In this document: positions 52,773-64,000 of the stretch, piece by piece | How positions within the stretch are numbered: the stretch's first letter is position 1 | Layout: each line of letters opens with the position of its first letter | NCBI RefSeq assembly: GCF_964340395.1 | Contig: NC_135570.1 | Coordinates: 8,171,822-8,235,821 of the forward strand | DNA length: 64,000 bases | Reading direction: 5' to 3' | From: Glandiceps talaboti | Taxonomy: Eukaryota; Hemichordata; Enteropneusta; Spengelidae | Program-made: the position numbers and the translations under genes | Notes under the pieces: model-generated | What the model saw: the letters and a program-made list of their open reading frames with translations, nothing else | The model's database searches: none | Told to the model about the DNA's origin: nothing

Positions 52773-54440
52773 AAAAGTTGTTTTCTCCCCAAATGCAGTA
52801 CGTCATTGTAAGAAGACATTATACTATATTGACCATTGTCGGAATGTGCTTGCAGACATATAAAAATAGTGATGAATGAAAGTAAAAATTCACAGATCGA
52901 TTTTCTATACAACAGAACGTAGCAAAAAATTGATTTCCCCCCATTTTAATTAGTCAACGACTTTTCATTTGAAATGCAAATAGGTAGCTATGTATTGGTG
53001 TAACCTTTTCAATATCAAAGGGGCAACGGAAATTATTATAATTTGATTGATTGAGCGAAAAAATTAAAATAAAAAGTCACTGTAAAGAAGGTCAAAATAA
53101 TTCTAATCAAAATATACTTTTTGAATCATTCGACCTATTGACCTGGTTGAACTCAGTATTGATCCTCGTTCCATGTAAAAAAAATTTAACGTACACTCTT
53201 TTACTCATACAGTGTTCTTAAAGGAGCTCACATTAATCACGGTAAACTATGTGTGTTTGCGATACGAAGTCTTACATATATGGAACAAGCCGAACCTGTC
53301 AATTGTACACATTCGCTTTAAGTTGTCATTAGGCATTTTAAATGTAATTGGTGCAACTATAATGGTTACGTACATAAATATTTTTGAAATTATTGATATT
53401 TCGATCATTATAACAGAATGTCTGAGTTTGATTTATTCGTATAATTGATATAATTGCAAATGAATGTTACAGTCAATCTTGTCTACACAGGAAACTAAGG
53501 AGTTTGGTGCTTTGTATTCGTTGGTATGTTAGATTACAACAACACATGCGATAGTAATGACTGTTTTCATATCAAATAATTTTTCGCTCCAGTAAATATA
53601 TACAAATGTGAGCAATGAATTCAAACCGTTTCTGTTCAAAGTGGGCAGTTTAAAACAGTGAACTTTTGATCATGCGCAGTATTTGCAAATGGTTTGATGT
53701 GTACATTGTAATATATGAAGATATTCACTGTGTAAAGTTCCGTCAAGTAATAATCGCTCCCTAGCTGTTACATCAGGCCCCGAGAGAGGGAGGGGAAATA
53801 CCCCCCTTTACTAAGATGAACGGGGATGTGCCGCCAAAATGGACCCTTTCTCACGAAAAATATTCAAATATGTGTTTAGGACTGATAAATCCCTCTATAC
53901 CAGAATCAGAATATATCAGAATTATCCTTAAAAAAAGATGCCTGATTAGAGTATTTGGGATCATACTAGTAGTGAATTTTCGTTTTAAGAGTAAAGACAC
54001 ACACCAACCGGAAATTAAGCCTTACCAAGTTGATCAATCATTTATGTTGCCCTTTCTCGTTTTCCAAATTGAAATTGATATGGCGCTTGAAGTTACGTCA
54101 TGAAATTAACGACATCTGCCATCGAAATTCGCCTTTCAGATTACTTCACAAAATGTGGCAATTATTCTAAATCAATAAATGAATTAATCTCTGATTGCTT
54201 CTCTTTTAAAAACATACTGATTGAATTATTTATTCATCTGTTAGTTAAATGACCCCGTTTATGGTTTCACAAAATTTCAAGTCCTCGAGCGGATAAATGA
54301 AAAAGAAATCAACTTTGAATCTTCTCTCATTTGGTATTACTATCACTACTATCGGCGTAAGCATCAGACATGTTCTTGATTTCCTAAGCCCCAAGAAGCT
54401 GTAATTAAATGATCGGCCTGTGAGTAAAATGTTAAGAACA
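52773..54440. other. Non-coding stretch, nothing recognised
   Basis: The frame at 53816-54103 (95 codons, plus) has no known relatives that I recognise. No repeat is seen. Confidence 0.4.
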
Positions 54441-54520
54441 GCAAATTCCAGACATCCTCAATTCATTGAAACTTCTTTATTCCACTACGTTTCGAGCCCA
54501 GACCGGCTCTTCTTCAGGGG
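54441..54520 (-). mobile_element. Penelope-type end motif with hammerhead-like boxes
   Basis: The minus strand has CTGAAGA (54511-54517), a 5-bp stem GAGCC/GGCTC (54505-54509 with 54494-54498), then GAAAC (54489-54493) and GTAGTGGAATAAAG. The order CUGANGA, stem II, GAAA resembles hammerhead ribozymes known from Penelope-like elements and retrozymes. One extra A lies before the stem, and the expected cleavage position would be G, so self-cleavage is unlikely. No reverse transcriptase or GIY-YIG domain is nearby, so this is at most an end fragment. Confidence 0.4.
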
Positions 54521-54530
54521 TATAATTTGT

Positions 54531-54955
54531 ATTGTATTGTATTGTATTGTATTGTATTGTATTGTATTGTATTGTATTGTATTGTATTGTATTGTATTGT
54601 ATTGTATTGTATTGTATTGTATTGTATTGTATTGTATTGTATTGTATTGTATTGCATTGCATTGCATTGCATTGCATTGCATTGTATTGTATTGTATTGC
54701 ATTGTATTGTATTGTATTGTATTGTATTGTATTGTATTGCACTGCAATGCACTGCATTGCATTGTATTGCATTGCATTACACTGTACTGTACTGTACTGC
54801 ATTGCATTGTATTGCATTGTACTGTACTGTATTGTATTGCATTGCATTGTATTGTACTGTACTGTAATGTACTGTACTGTACTGTACTGTATTGTATTGT
54901 ATTGCATTGCATTGCATTGTATTGTGTTGTGCTGTATTGTATTGTATTGCACTGC
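54531..54955. repeat. ATTGT/ATTGC/ACTGT pentanucleotide array, about 425 bp
   Basis: About 25 nearly pure ATTGT units on the left pass into mixed ATTGC, ACTGT and ACTGC units on the right. Every frame is open on both strands because five-base units cycle through all frames without creating stops, which explains 'proteins' of up to 202 residues here. Confidence 0.97.
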
Positions 54956-56294
54956 TTTATTTTCACTAATGTATGAATTAGTAAATGTACACTTACAGAC
55001 ACTAAAGTTACAATAGTGAAGTACATAACAAATAGCTCTAATAGAGCTAATGAGAGGTCTAGAAATTCTAAAATATACATCAAAACAAAATAAAAGTAAC
55101 TACAATGTCTGGGACAAAGCAAAAAACTAATACTCAGCTCACAACAAGAAAGTTTCAGAATATAAAATACTCACAAAAACCGCCTTCTTGTAAAAAAGTT
55201 AGTCAAAGAAACGATTTCAATAGTGAACTTTCCATGATAATATGTCAACTTTTATAGTGTATTAGAAAAAGAACAAAAAAGTGACAGGATATTTGTTGGA
55301 CACACTAGAATAATTGTCTACCTGAAACACTAAAGTACATGACGATCAGGTGACAGTCAGCCTACTTACAAACTTCTTGTCAGTACAAATGGCATAATTC
55401 TCACTTCTATTTTCACTGACACAAAGACAACACAATGGCAGCATAGAACTGAGCAAGACCTCTAAGGAAATGTATAGTGTAAACCTTACTCATTGTTGAG
55501 AAGCATTCATTAAAATTATGTTATTTACCTTGAACTTGACATATGTGATACTACCCCTTAAATCCAAAAAACATACTGATTTGCTAGCTCATAAACGTAA
55601 GTCGACAATTCGTTCATTTTGTTCATTTTAGCACAAATCTAAGATGACCAATATCACAAAAGTAGACGAAAAAACAGCAAGTCGTGTAAAGATAGCATAA
55701 TTACATTCCGAAGACTTATCCACGCTTAGTATGTGGTTTTGGAGATGAATACTGTGATAACAGAGGCAATAACAAGACAATCATACTAAAGCAGCAGAAC
55801 TATCTTATTGAAAATGTAAACTATATATGTGATCGCTCTTCGTTTAAATTTTGGAACTGTACACTATTTTTAATTATATAGTTCTCAACTTCATACAGAA
55901 ATTCGCCAGGGTCTTTCAGACTTTCTACAAACGTATATTTATTTGGCTACCCGTAATGCTGTGTATATATAAACTCCATTTCAACTACTTGCTGTATACT
56001 GAAAGCCAGTCTAATAATTTTCTAGGTTTGGAATTTAGTTTTTACGTTAGCATGGCGAAATGAACAACAGAATAAAATCTGCAATACACTTGTCGACAAT
56101 ATAAAGCGCTAGGAATATTGAAATATTGCGATGGAATACGTAAACAATACTATGAAATCACAAGAGTTTATCATCCATTCAGCAAATATGAATTTGTCAG
56201 TGAGTGTCTGTAAACATGATATTGTAGTCAGTTATCACGTGAAATTTTACGTTGGATTGGATTGAATTGAATTATATAGGAAATACATCATCGC
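54956..56294. other. Non-coding stretch, nothing recognised
   Basis: AT-rich with no recognised gene. The frame at 55851-56063 (70 codons) is unremarkable. Confidence 0.4.
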
Positions 56295-56612
56295 GCTTTA
56301 GGTAGAACGCACTTTGGGGACCAAGTTTCCTAAAAATCAAATTCCCAAACTTTCTCGTATGAAAACTTGTCAAGGCCCATTTAAGATGATAAAAATACAT
56401 TTTGGGGTTATTAACCAACATTTTTTTATTTCCCCAATAGAGTATTCGACGGCCATATTGGATTCGAAAAATTTTAATAACGATTTCTCTTTCTATTTAA
56501 AAAAATGTACAGTGACCTTTGATTTTTTAAAAATTTTAACTGAGAGTTTTCTTGAGCAAAGTAACAGAAAAAGTTTGAGGTTTTTATTTCTGGGGTGCAT
56601 ACTGCATTAATA
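56295..56612 (+). mobile_element. Family-1 short element, copy C (near full length)
   Basis: It starts TTTAGGTAGAACGCACTTTG, shares GGGGACCAAGTTTCCT with copy D, has the core variant GTATTCGACGGCCATATTGG at 56443-56462, and carries TTGAGCAAAGTAACAGAAAA near the end. Somewhat shorter than copies A and D. The 98-codon frame across it has no known homologue. Confidence 0.85.
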
Positions 56613-57309
56613 CACGTAGCTATGGTCGACACATCAAAGTAGGATATGTAGGCTTCCTTGACATGTTGTGTAAACCCGGCTAATTGCTTTCAATTGATAA
56701 GGTTAAGAAGATTGACATTACCTGAAAGCATGCAATCAGCAAAGTGTCATCTGTTCAGCCAGGAATGACGTAACGTGCGTACATTTTATTCAAATTAAGA
56801 TCTTTGATATGTCTTTACAGTTAAACCATAAATCTTCTATGATATCGTCTGATATTGAATTATTGCACATGCGTAGTTGTATTTATACAGCCATTACAGA
56901 TCAAATCAATTATCGTTGGAGACAGAGCCTCTCTGTAGTTGGTATGACGTCATCAGCACTGGATAAAACTTCAATCATATGTGTTCTTGCTAATATGATA
57001 ACGTATGATAGTAATTTTATCAATGCTTGTTTAGCTTATTTCTTCAATTTTGGTTCGTTAACGAAGGAGAAAAAATATGTTTTATTGAAATCATTGATTT
57101 GAAAGCAAACAAGTAAAAACTGGACGAGACAAAGGTGAAAAGCACGTGACAAAGCATTAATGTAGATTAGTGCCCCTTGAGAACGTGCCATCACGCATTT
57201 ATCGTAGCCAAACAGTCAAAAAGTGTTTTTATTGCGAATTCATTATATCATCTATACATTATTAGTTAACGTTTTCAGGACATCACTGCAAAACTAATTA
57301 TTTTTAGAG
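56613..57309. other. Non-coding stretch, nothing recognised
   Basis: The frame at 56809-57102 (97 codons, plus) has moderately complex composition but no family I recognise and no clear splice or promoter context. Confidence 0.35.
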
Positions 57310-58016
57310 TTCTCAACCCATGTGATAAGGATGTTAAGTAGGAAAGTTTTATCAGATATTAACAGGGTTCTTTACCCGTGTAATAAGGATGCTAAGTAGG
57401 AAAGTTTTATCAGATATTAACATGTTTTTTTTTTACCCATGTGATAAGGATGCTAAGTAGGAAAGTTTTATCGGATATTAACATTTTTTTTACCCATGTG
57501 ATAAGGATGCTAACTAGGAATGTTTTATCGGATATTAACAGGGTTCTTTACCCGTGTGATAAGGATGCTAAGTAGGCAAATTTCACAGAACATTAGGAGT
57601 CAGTATGCAGGGTTTTCTACTCATATTGTAAGTATGTAATTAGGCAAATTTTGCAGTATATCACGCGTGCACGTCATTATACTGGGTTCTCTACTCGTGT
57701 GATAAGGATGTTAAGTTGGAAAGGTTTACCGGATGTCACGTCATGAACAGGGTTTTCTTATCGTGTGATAAGGCTGCTAAATAGGCAAGTTTTACAGGAT
57801 ATAATGAGTTATCATACCTGGTTCTGTACGTGTGTGGTAAGGATGGTAATTAGGCAAATTCAACAGAAAACAGTTTACATTTAGAGGCTACTCTACCGTG
57901 TGATAAGGTTAGTCAGTGGGCAAACTGCTGTAACTTTGGATAATTAGCCATTTTACTGACTTCTCTACCCATATGATAAGGCTGGTCTTTAAAAATTTAC
58001 AGGACATTCAATTCAT
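57310..58016. repeat. 55-73-bp tandem repeat, about 11 units, decaying rightwards
   Basis: Each unit carries CCCATGTGATAAGGATGCTA followed by AGTAGGAAAGTTTTATC and a GATATTAACAGGG-like tail. The first five units are nearly identical. Units from about 57600 onward diverge and lengthen, with inserted CACGTCAT-type segments, until only GTGATAAGG remains recognisable. Confidence 0.9.
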
Positions 58017-61000
58017 ACTCCGAGCACAGCAGAATCGATAATGTAAAACACGCTCTGTCATGACGTAGAACAAACACAAACTAAATTCCGTATTTTCTGT
58101 TCGAATGCGTACAGTTAGGCTTCTACGTATCTACCATTATTTGTACTGAAATTTGAGAAAAGAATATCATTTGTGGTATTAACCCCGTGGGTGTATTACA
58201 CCTTTGGAATGTAGGAAGAGCGCTTTATCCACAGTATTGATATTTCAGAATCCATAATTTAGATGCTTATCCTCGGATTTCGACCCATATTACTAAAACA
58301 TCATCCCACACAGAACTCTTAATAGACGTTTGCTGATCGGGTGATAACAGTATTAGTACTTTAGATGCCAAATTGACCCCACAGGAAACATAAAAATTCA
58401 GTTAAAGGGTATTTTCTGATGAAATAGTAAAATCATTAGACCCAGAGTTTAATTGAAAAGAAAATTGAAAGTACAACTGAGAATCAGTAAATAGCAGTCG
58501 ACGATGATAAAAGCGATAAGTTTGATGTTTCGGCAATTTTGTGTGTAGGTTGTAGTAGTGATAGCAGTGATGGTTGTTAATGTAATTGTTCTCTCTACTT
58601 ATATTTAAACATTGTCGTAAAATGGAATTTGCACCAGAACTTAGATAGTTTTAACATTGTCTTAAGAGTACCACGTGTTTGTGATATAGGCAAAACACCA
58701 TCCTTCACCATTCCTCACCTAACCTAAAAAAATAGAAGCTATGTTTTACCAGGGTGAACGCGACTAATTTACTCCGGCCGGTAAAAACAATTGTTTCATT
58801 ACTATTACACATGACTATTGATTAAATAATAATTGCTAGCAACAGGCAAAGCTGTGATGAATGCAAATGTTAGGCGTGACGTCATATAAACTCAGCGGTG
58901 TCATTATGATGTATACATTATATCAATTTTGTCATTACATCTTGCTTTAAGATCTATCAACTATTACACTTGTTTTAGTATAGTAAGTATAGGGAAATTG
59001 AATGTGTCTTAAAACGAAACAAAAAATGAACAAGGCCTAGTTCAGACAATGATTAAAATTAAAGTTTAAAAATAAATGTCTGGAAGAATTATAGAAAAGA
59101 TTGGTCCAGGACTAAATAATGATTGTATGCAATCTTTATGGGTCCACTGATAAGATAATACTAATGTGAGAACTTGGGATTAAAACCCTGGCCTTTAAGA
59201 CCAAGACTATGATACTGTAGTACGTTCTTAAAGCCAAGGCAAATTTGAAAATAAACCTGAACCGAATGAAATGTACCGCTAATAGTTTCAACGAATAAAC
59301 CAGAATTTATTTGAAGAGCGTAATATCGCTAACAGGAATATCTTAAAGGAGAAACTTCAGTTACTAAAGAAATCACAAAATGTACTGATGTGAGCAGGAA
59401 ATGTTGGAAAGGGAGACAACGACGTGTGTTATTCATACAGGTATAAATCGACTATCAAGATAAGGAAAATCAATTAGCAGGAAAGGTTTCTTGTAGAGGT
59501 TCCCTGGAGGAGGAAGCTAATTAAATAAAAAGGTTTGACCTGCTTAGGCTCATTCCTACTGTTAAACCTGCCCTAGAGGGCTGATAGCATCTTTAACTTA
59601 AATGGCGTTTTATGCCCACTTTAGCAATCGTATTTTACACTTTAGGGATTATCGCTTTCTACTGTCATGTTCCACTAGGAGTGTTTCCATGGAGATATGT
59701 CAAATTTACAGGATTATGAATATTCATGACGGTACACACATTTGAGTGAAAGTGGCATTAACAGTAATATTAATAAGAACGAGGAGATTAAGTTCAAGTC
59801 TATGTCCAGTTTTAAGTTAATCTCTGAACATTTCAGAAGTACATATTTATTCATTTCTTGTCCGATTAGTGTCGAGTATGACGAAGAACTGCGACATCAA
59901 CGATGAAGTCGCCATCTCTTTTGTCTTACGAGTTGTTGCTGTCCGGACGACCGATTAACATGACGGATTTAATCCTAAATAAAAGTGCACTACGAAATAG
60001 TTACTGTGACCAATCCGAGATATACACATGTGCTGTTCTTATTAATTCAAAATCCCTGGTTCTCGGAATACTAAGCTTATGATCTATATATGGGACGACT
60101 TTTTATCCTGGTCATTAACTGACTTAAGATCCGTGCTCCTGTCTAGTCTACTCAACAATTGTGAACTAAATCTCCACAAAATAATTGGAAATATGTAAAT
60201 CAGTTATTTCAAAATGTATTTGATAATCGAATGTGTTTAAAGTGAACTGTCTCTGAGTTCATAACATTATTAAAATGACTTTGAAGTTTTAAGCTAAGGG
60301 GATTGATTCCTTGAGGAGCATTCCTCATAACATCTGATCTGTGGATTACAAGGTACTTTGATAAATTAATGTATTTTGAGATAGGTGGGATGGAGGGTTG
60401 GGGGTTAAGGAAGAAAAGAGTACCATATATATTTACTACTCGAAATAGAAATACATTCCATATAAATTCTGTGTCCACGAGTGTTTCTCTGAGTATGTTT
60501 CGAAATTTCTGATGATGCACAACTAGGACGTCGATATTCCTGGAATCACAGACAAAATAGAAATTCTTCCTAACCTAAAATCTACTTTCTGAATTATCAG
60601 TGAAATATTAGGAAGTAACATACATAAGAACAATACAACCATATCTCTAATAGTGTAATTAATGTACACTGATATATCCGAAACGTCTTTAGTTAACAGA
60701 CTACTTAACTGTAATACTTATTGTATAGATTGCGCCACCATGCTGCCATTACATTTCTTCTTTCATTAATTTCATCTACTTTATTACCACATCCTGTCAA
60801 TCAAAATGTTAGTTTACTTATTTCTTTGTATTCTGATATATTTGCCATGTTAGAAAAGTTAGAAATAAAGTATTAAAAACTCCATCGCCATTTCTGTATC
60901 TTGTGAGTAGTTTTGCTCGCTACTCTGCACTTTAATATTTAATATATAGTCCTTGCAAATTTTATCTGCATTACTTTTTAAAACATATTTATGACTGACA

Positions 61001-62481
61001 ACATTCAGTTTTATTTTAATATACATATAGTGGAAGATGATTTTCTAAATATCAATTCAGTAAATATATATAAATGCATATACAGGAGTCAAATAAAAAA
61101 TTGTACGATATATTGATGACATCCAAACATCCATTTTCACAAAACATAACACTTTGTGACGTTTTGTGAGAATGATAATTCCAAGAAGAAAAATATTGGA
61201 AGACAGTAAGATTATACATATTCAAAGTTAATTAAACAAAAATGGAAAATAAGGTAGATTTGAACGTTTTGATTAATATCTTGCTCTGTTAATTACTTGA
61301 GATGTATTCATCATATATTTCCCTTGTTTATCATTAGTGGACATCTCTAGTATTTGTCCCATTATCAATTTATACAACATTTGTAATGTCTTTATTTCTT
61401 ATTGTAAGCATCTCTAAAGGAATACTATAGTCATTATTCCTAGGCCCCTTTAGACCCCAGGTATCACAATTTTTAATTATATTTTTTGATTTATTATGGA
61501 TTGTTTTATTTATTGTGTATTTTTGAAATAATATTTTCCAGACATCTGATACAAAAGAGTGGCTTTCGTCATCAATTCCGTCATCATTTTGACAAATCCA
61601 TTGATCAATCAATGCTACATTCATTTGTCAAAGTTTTTACATGAATAATTAAATCTCGTTTATTTAAAAAAAGAAAGAAAAAGTAATCTATAGAACATTT
61701 TGTGAATGTTTTAGGGTTGATTCCACCAGTCTTATTACTTTGAACCGTGGATGAATATGGAAATATGTAAATATATTACAACAGCCAAGTTCGCCGAAGC
61801 AGTGTAACACACTATTTCTACCACCCGGCCCATTGCAGTACACTACATAAAGTGTAACATGTATACATTTTCCCAAACTTCAATGACTTCAGTGATAAAT
61901 TACTTGTTTTTGATTTGTTAAGAGTCCTCGTGCATGGAGCGTAGAGCTTATCTACCAATATTGTATGGACCAAGATAAGCATTCATTTGTGACACACACA
62001 CTGTTTCGCCGAGCGTAAGTGACATTGGCTGCAAGTAAAATGATACATTTAGGAAAGATGCTGGAGAAAAGGAAGAAAGATACGATGCTAGTGATACTAT
62101 TACCGGTGGTGATGACGACAACGCTGATGATAATTATGATGAGAACGATGATGATGATTTCAAATATAAAAATACATAAGCCTGAAGCCCCATGCAATCA
62201 ATACAATATTTAATTCAAAACACTGTTATCGCCCAAATGACACCAATTCATCCAATTATACGATACATTACTAAGTAACGTATATTAACGTTTGTCCATT
62301 GGCTTAACGTGGTATGTATACCACTGTCCAGTTTAAATACAAACATCTTTAATAATCTCAGTTCGACGCATGAGGGCAGAGTACTTGTGAAAGAATGTTC
62401 TTTGGTCACTCACTAAACATTATGGCTGAATTATCTGCATCATAGACAATGGAGGGAAACTTGTCTATATCTACATCTATA
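58017..62481. other. Long non-coding stretch, no gene recognised
   Basis: AT-rich. The frame at 61370-61624 (84 codons, minus) has balanced, non-repetitive composition but no family I recognise. The minus strand at about 59165-59235 has a weak tRNA-like arrangement around GGTTTTAATCCCA (B-box-like) without a matching A box. A small ATGATG/GACGAC-type zone lies at about 62100-62160. Confidence 0.4.
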
Positions 62482-62775
62482 CTGCAATCACTGGCGAAAA
62501 ATGTTAAAATAAAAATACCCCTTCTATCAATTAATACATTAAAATAGACAAATACCATCGCCACTACTGATAATGTTAAAATAAAATACCATGCAATCGC
62601 TATGATGTTAAATTAAAATATCATAAACTCGCTATAATGTTAAAATAACATACCATAAAATCGCTGTAATGTTAAAATAAAATACCTTACAATCGCTATA
62701 ATGTTAAATAAAACACCATACAATCGCTATAATGTTAAAATAACATACCATACAATCGCTATAATGTTAAACATA
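62482..62775. repeat. 32-bp minisatellite, about 8 copies
   Basis: The unit is AATGTTAAAATAAAATACCA, then TACAATCGCTAT. Period 31-33 bp. The first two units are diverged and the last six are close copies. Confidence 0.93.
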
Positions 62776-63768
62776 ACAATTACATCATGCTGAAAAGTAG
62801 AGTAAATCTTACGAGCTATTTGTTTCAATTTTCTTAAACTTTGTGATGAATGACTTTCAGATTCCGCCATTCAGTGAATATGAAGGCGAGATACAATTGC
62901 GATCTTCTAAATGGGCTTAACCAATTCAAATTTGACACGTTATAATTTGGATGTATTCCGTGTCTTAATCAAAATTATTCAGAACATAGCCACTGTAAGA
63001 TTAAACCAAATCCTTATAAACATTTACTTTTTTCTCAAGGATTTGTCTTAAGAATTTAATCCATTTGTATTTATTTGAATATACAAAGACAAATGACACT
63101 TTAAATCATGTAAAAATGGTGTTGGTCTCATTTGTGTAGTTCAACTGTCAGAACACGGTTGTCAGAGTATGTTTTTAACTTCGGATCCATCAGACTTAAA
63201 ACCACTTTCAAGACAAATAAGAAATCATTAGAAATCCACTTCCTTGAACGGTGCTATTATATACTTTAATAGAGATTGCTGAAAATATCGTATTTGTGAT
63301 GACGTTTACATTTTGCAAGACTTAGAACTAAATAGCAAAGGCAACATAATTCAAGTAAAACATGGTGGCGACTTTGAACGTATAGACAGAAGGTTATCTA
63401 TCTGTGTTCCCATGGAAACGAAAATCATCTTAATGGGTCGGCTTATATGTACAAGCAAAATGACGGATAAAGTGAGAGATAACAAATGCGAACAATTTAT
63501 TTGAGCAGTCGTCAGGTCAGGCTAAGTCAACACAAATATTGGTATAGGGAGGCTAAAGATAAAAGGATTTTGATGCCAAAGGATTCTGATTATAAATCCT
63601 TCTGAAGTGTAAGAGTCTCGTGCACACATGGTCTTATGGTATTAAGTATTTCCTCATGCCATTTATTATTAAATTGACAAAGAGCAATCTCTCATTATCC
63701 TAATATGTTACTGTATGAAAATTTAACCATTGTGTTCGTATTTGAAATTCTTCTTCAGCCCTTGGCAC
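62776..63768. other. Non-coding stretch, nothing recognised
   Basis: AT-rich. The frame at 63313-63504 (63 codons, plus) is not recognised. Confidence 0.4.
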
Positions 63769-63937
<169 letters not shown>

Positions 63938-63976
63938 GGGAGGGATGGAGAGAGAGTGTTTGACTATGTGTTTGAC

Positions 63977-64000
63977 TATGTATGTATGTATGTATGTATA
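63977..64000. repeat. (TATG)n microsatellite, cut by window end
   Basis: Five to six units reach the last base, so its full length is unknown. Confidence 0.9.

Noticed and set aside
54477-55122. Open frames of 91-202 residues made of Cys-Ile-Val-Leu-Tyr or Tyr-Asn-Thr-Ile-Gln repeats
   Set aside because: They are translations of the ATTGT pentanucleotide array, which is open in every frame on both strands. No non-repetitive domain is attached.
59165-59235. tRNA gene or tRNA-derived SINE on the minus strand
   Set aside because: There is a B-box-like GGTTTTAATCCCA, but no A box and no convincing cloverleaf. Too weak to call.
61370-61624. 84-codon minus-strand frame with balanced composition
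   Set aside because: It has no recognisable family, promoter or splice context and sits in AT-rich DNA where such frames arise by chance. It is mentioned only in the stretch description.

Overview
The window is animal nuclear DNA. It is AT-rich, gene-poor and unusually rich in simple repeats, with many TATG, TGTC, GA, CA and pentanucleotide tracts and several minisatellites. No bacterial-type gene packing, operon or CRISPR array is visible. I can support only one protein-coding gene: an intronless 536-residue vesicular acetylcholine transporter (VAChT, SLC18A3 / unc-17 family) on the minus strand at 10519-12129. Its sequence fits a bilaterian, and the repeat landscape suggests a marine invertebrate. 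I cannot place the phylum from this window.

In most animals VAChT lies inside the first intron of the choline acetyltransferase gene (ChAT), in the same orientation (the cholinergic gene locus). If that holds here, 12.2-64 kb would contain the start of the ChAT transcription unit and its long first intron or upstream DNA, and the ChAT coding exons would lie left of 10.5 kb. I searched by eye for conserved ChAT motifs on the minus strand of 1-10.5 kb and found none, so the ChAT link is inference.

Layout. 1-10.5 kb: a 79-bp minisatellite (1.04-1.86 kb), two small microsatellites, a 146-bp hairpin (3.40-3.54 kb) and a 250-bp terminal-inverted-repeat element (7.83-8.08 kb). 10.5-12.1 kb: VAChT. 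12.1-27 kb: three compound microsatellites and one copy of a second short element family (14.6 kb). 27-31.7 kb: a cluster of three minisatellites and an inverted copy of the second family. 33-38.5 kb: dense microsatellites ending in a CAGTA pentanucleotide array. 39-41 kb: one copy of each short element family. 42-52.5 kb: large tetranucleotide arrays, a 41-bp and a 43-bp minisatellite, and an (AT)n tract. 52.5-58 kb: two more copies of the second family, a Penelope/hammerhead-like motif next to a 425-bp ATTGT array, and a 55-73-bp repeat array. 58-64 kb: mostly unassigned, with a 32-bp minisatellite and a (GA)n tract.

The most informative non-coding results are two families of short non-autonomous elements found by comparing the window with itself. 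Family 1 has five copies of up to about 360 bp with a conserved GGCGGCCATATTGGATTC core. Family 2 has two 250-bp copies, one with 13-bp perfect terminal inverted repeats. A 43-bp minisatellite unit also recurs at two loci 22 kb apart in opposite orientation.
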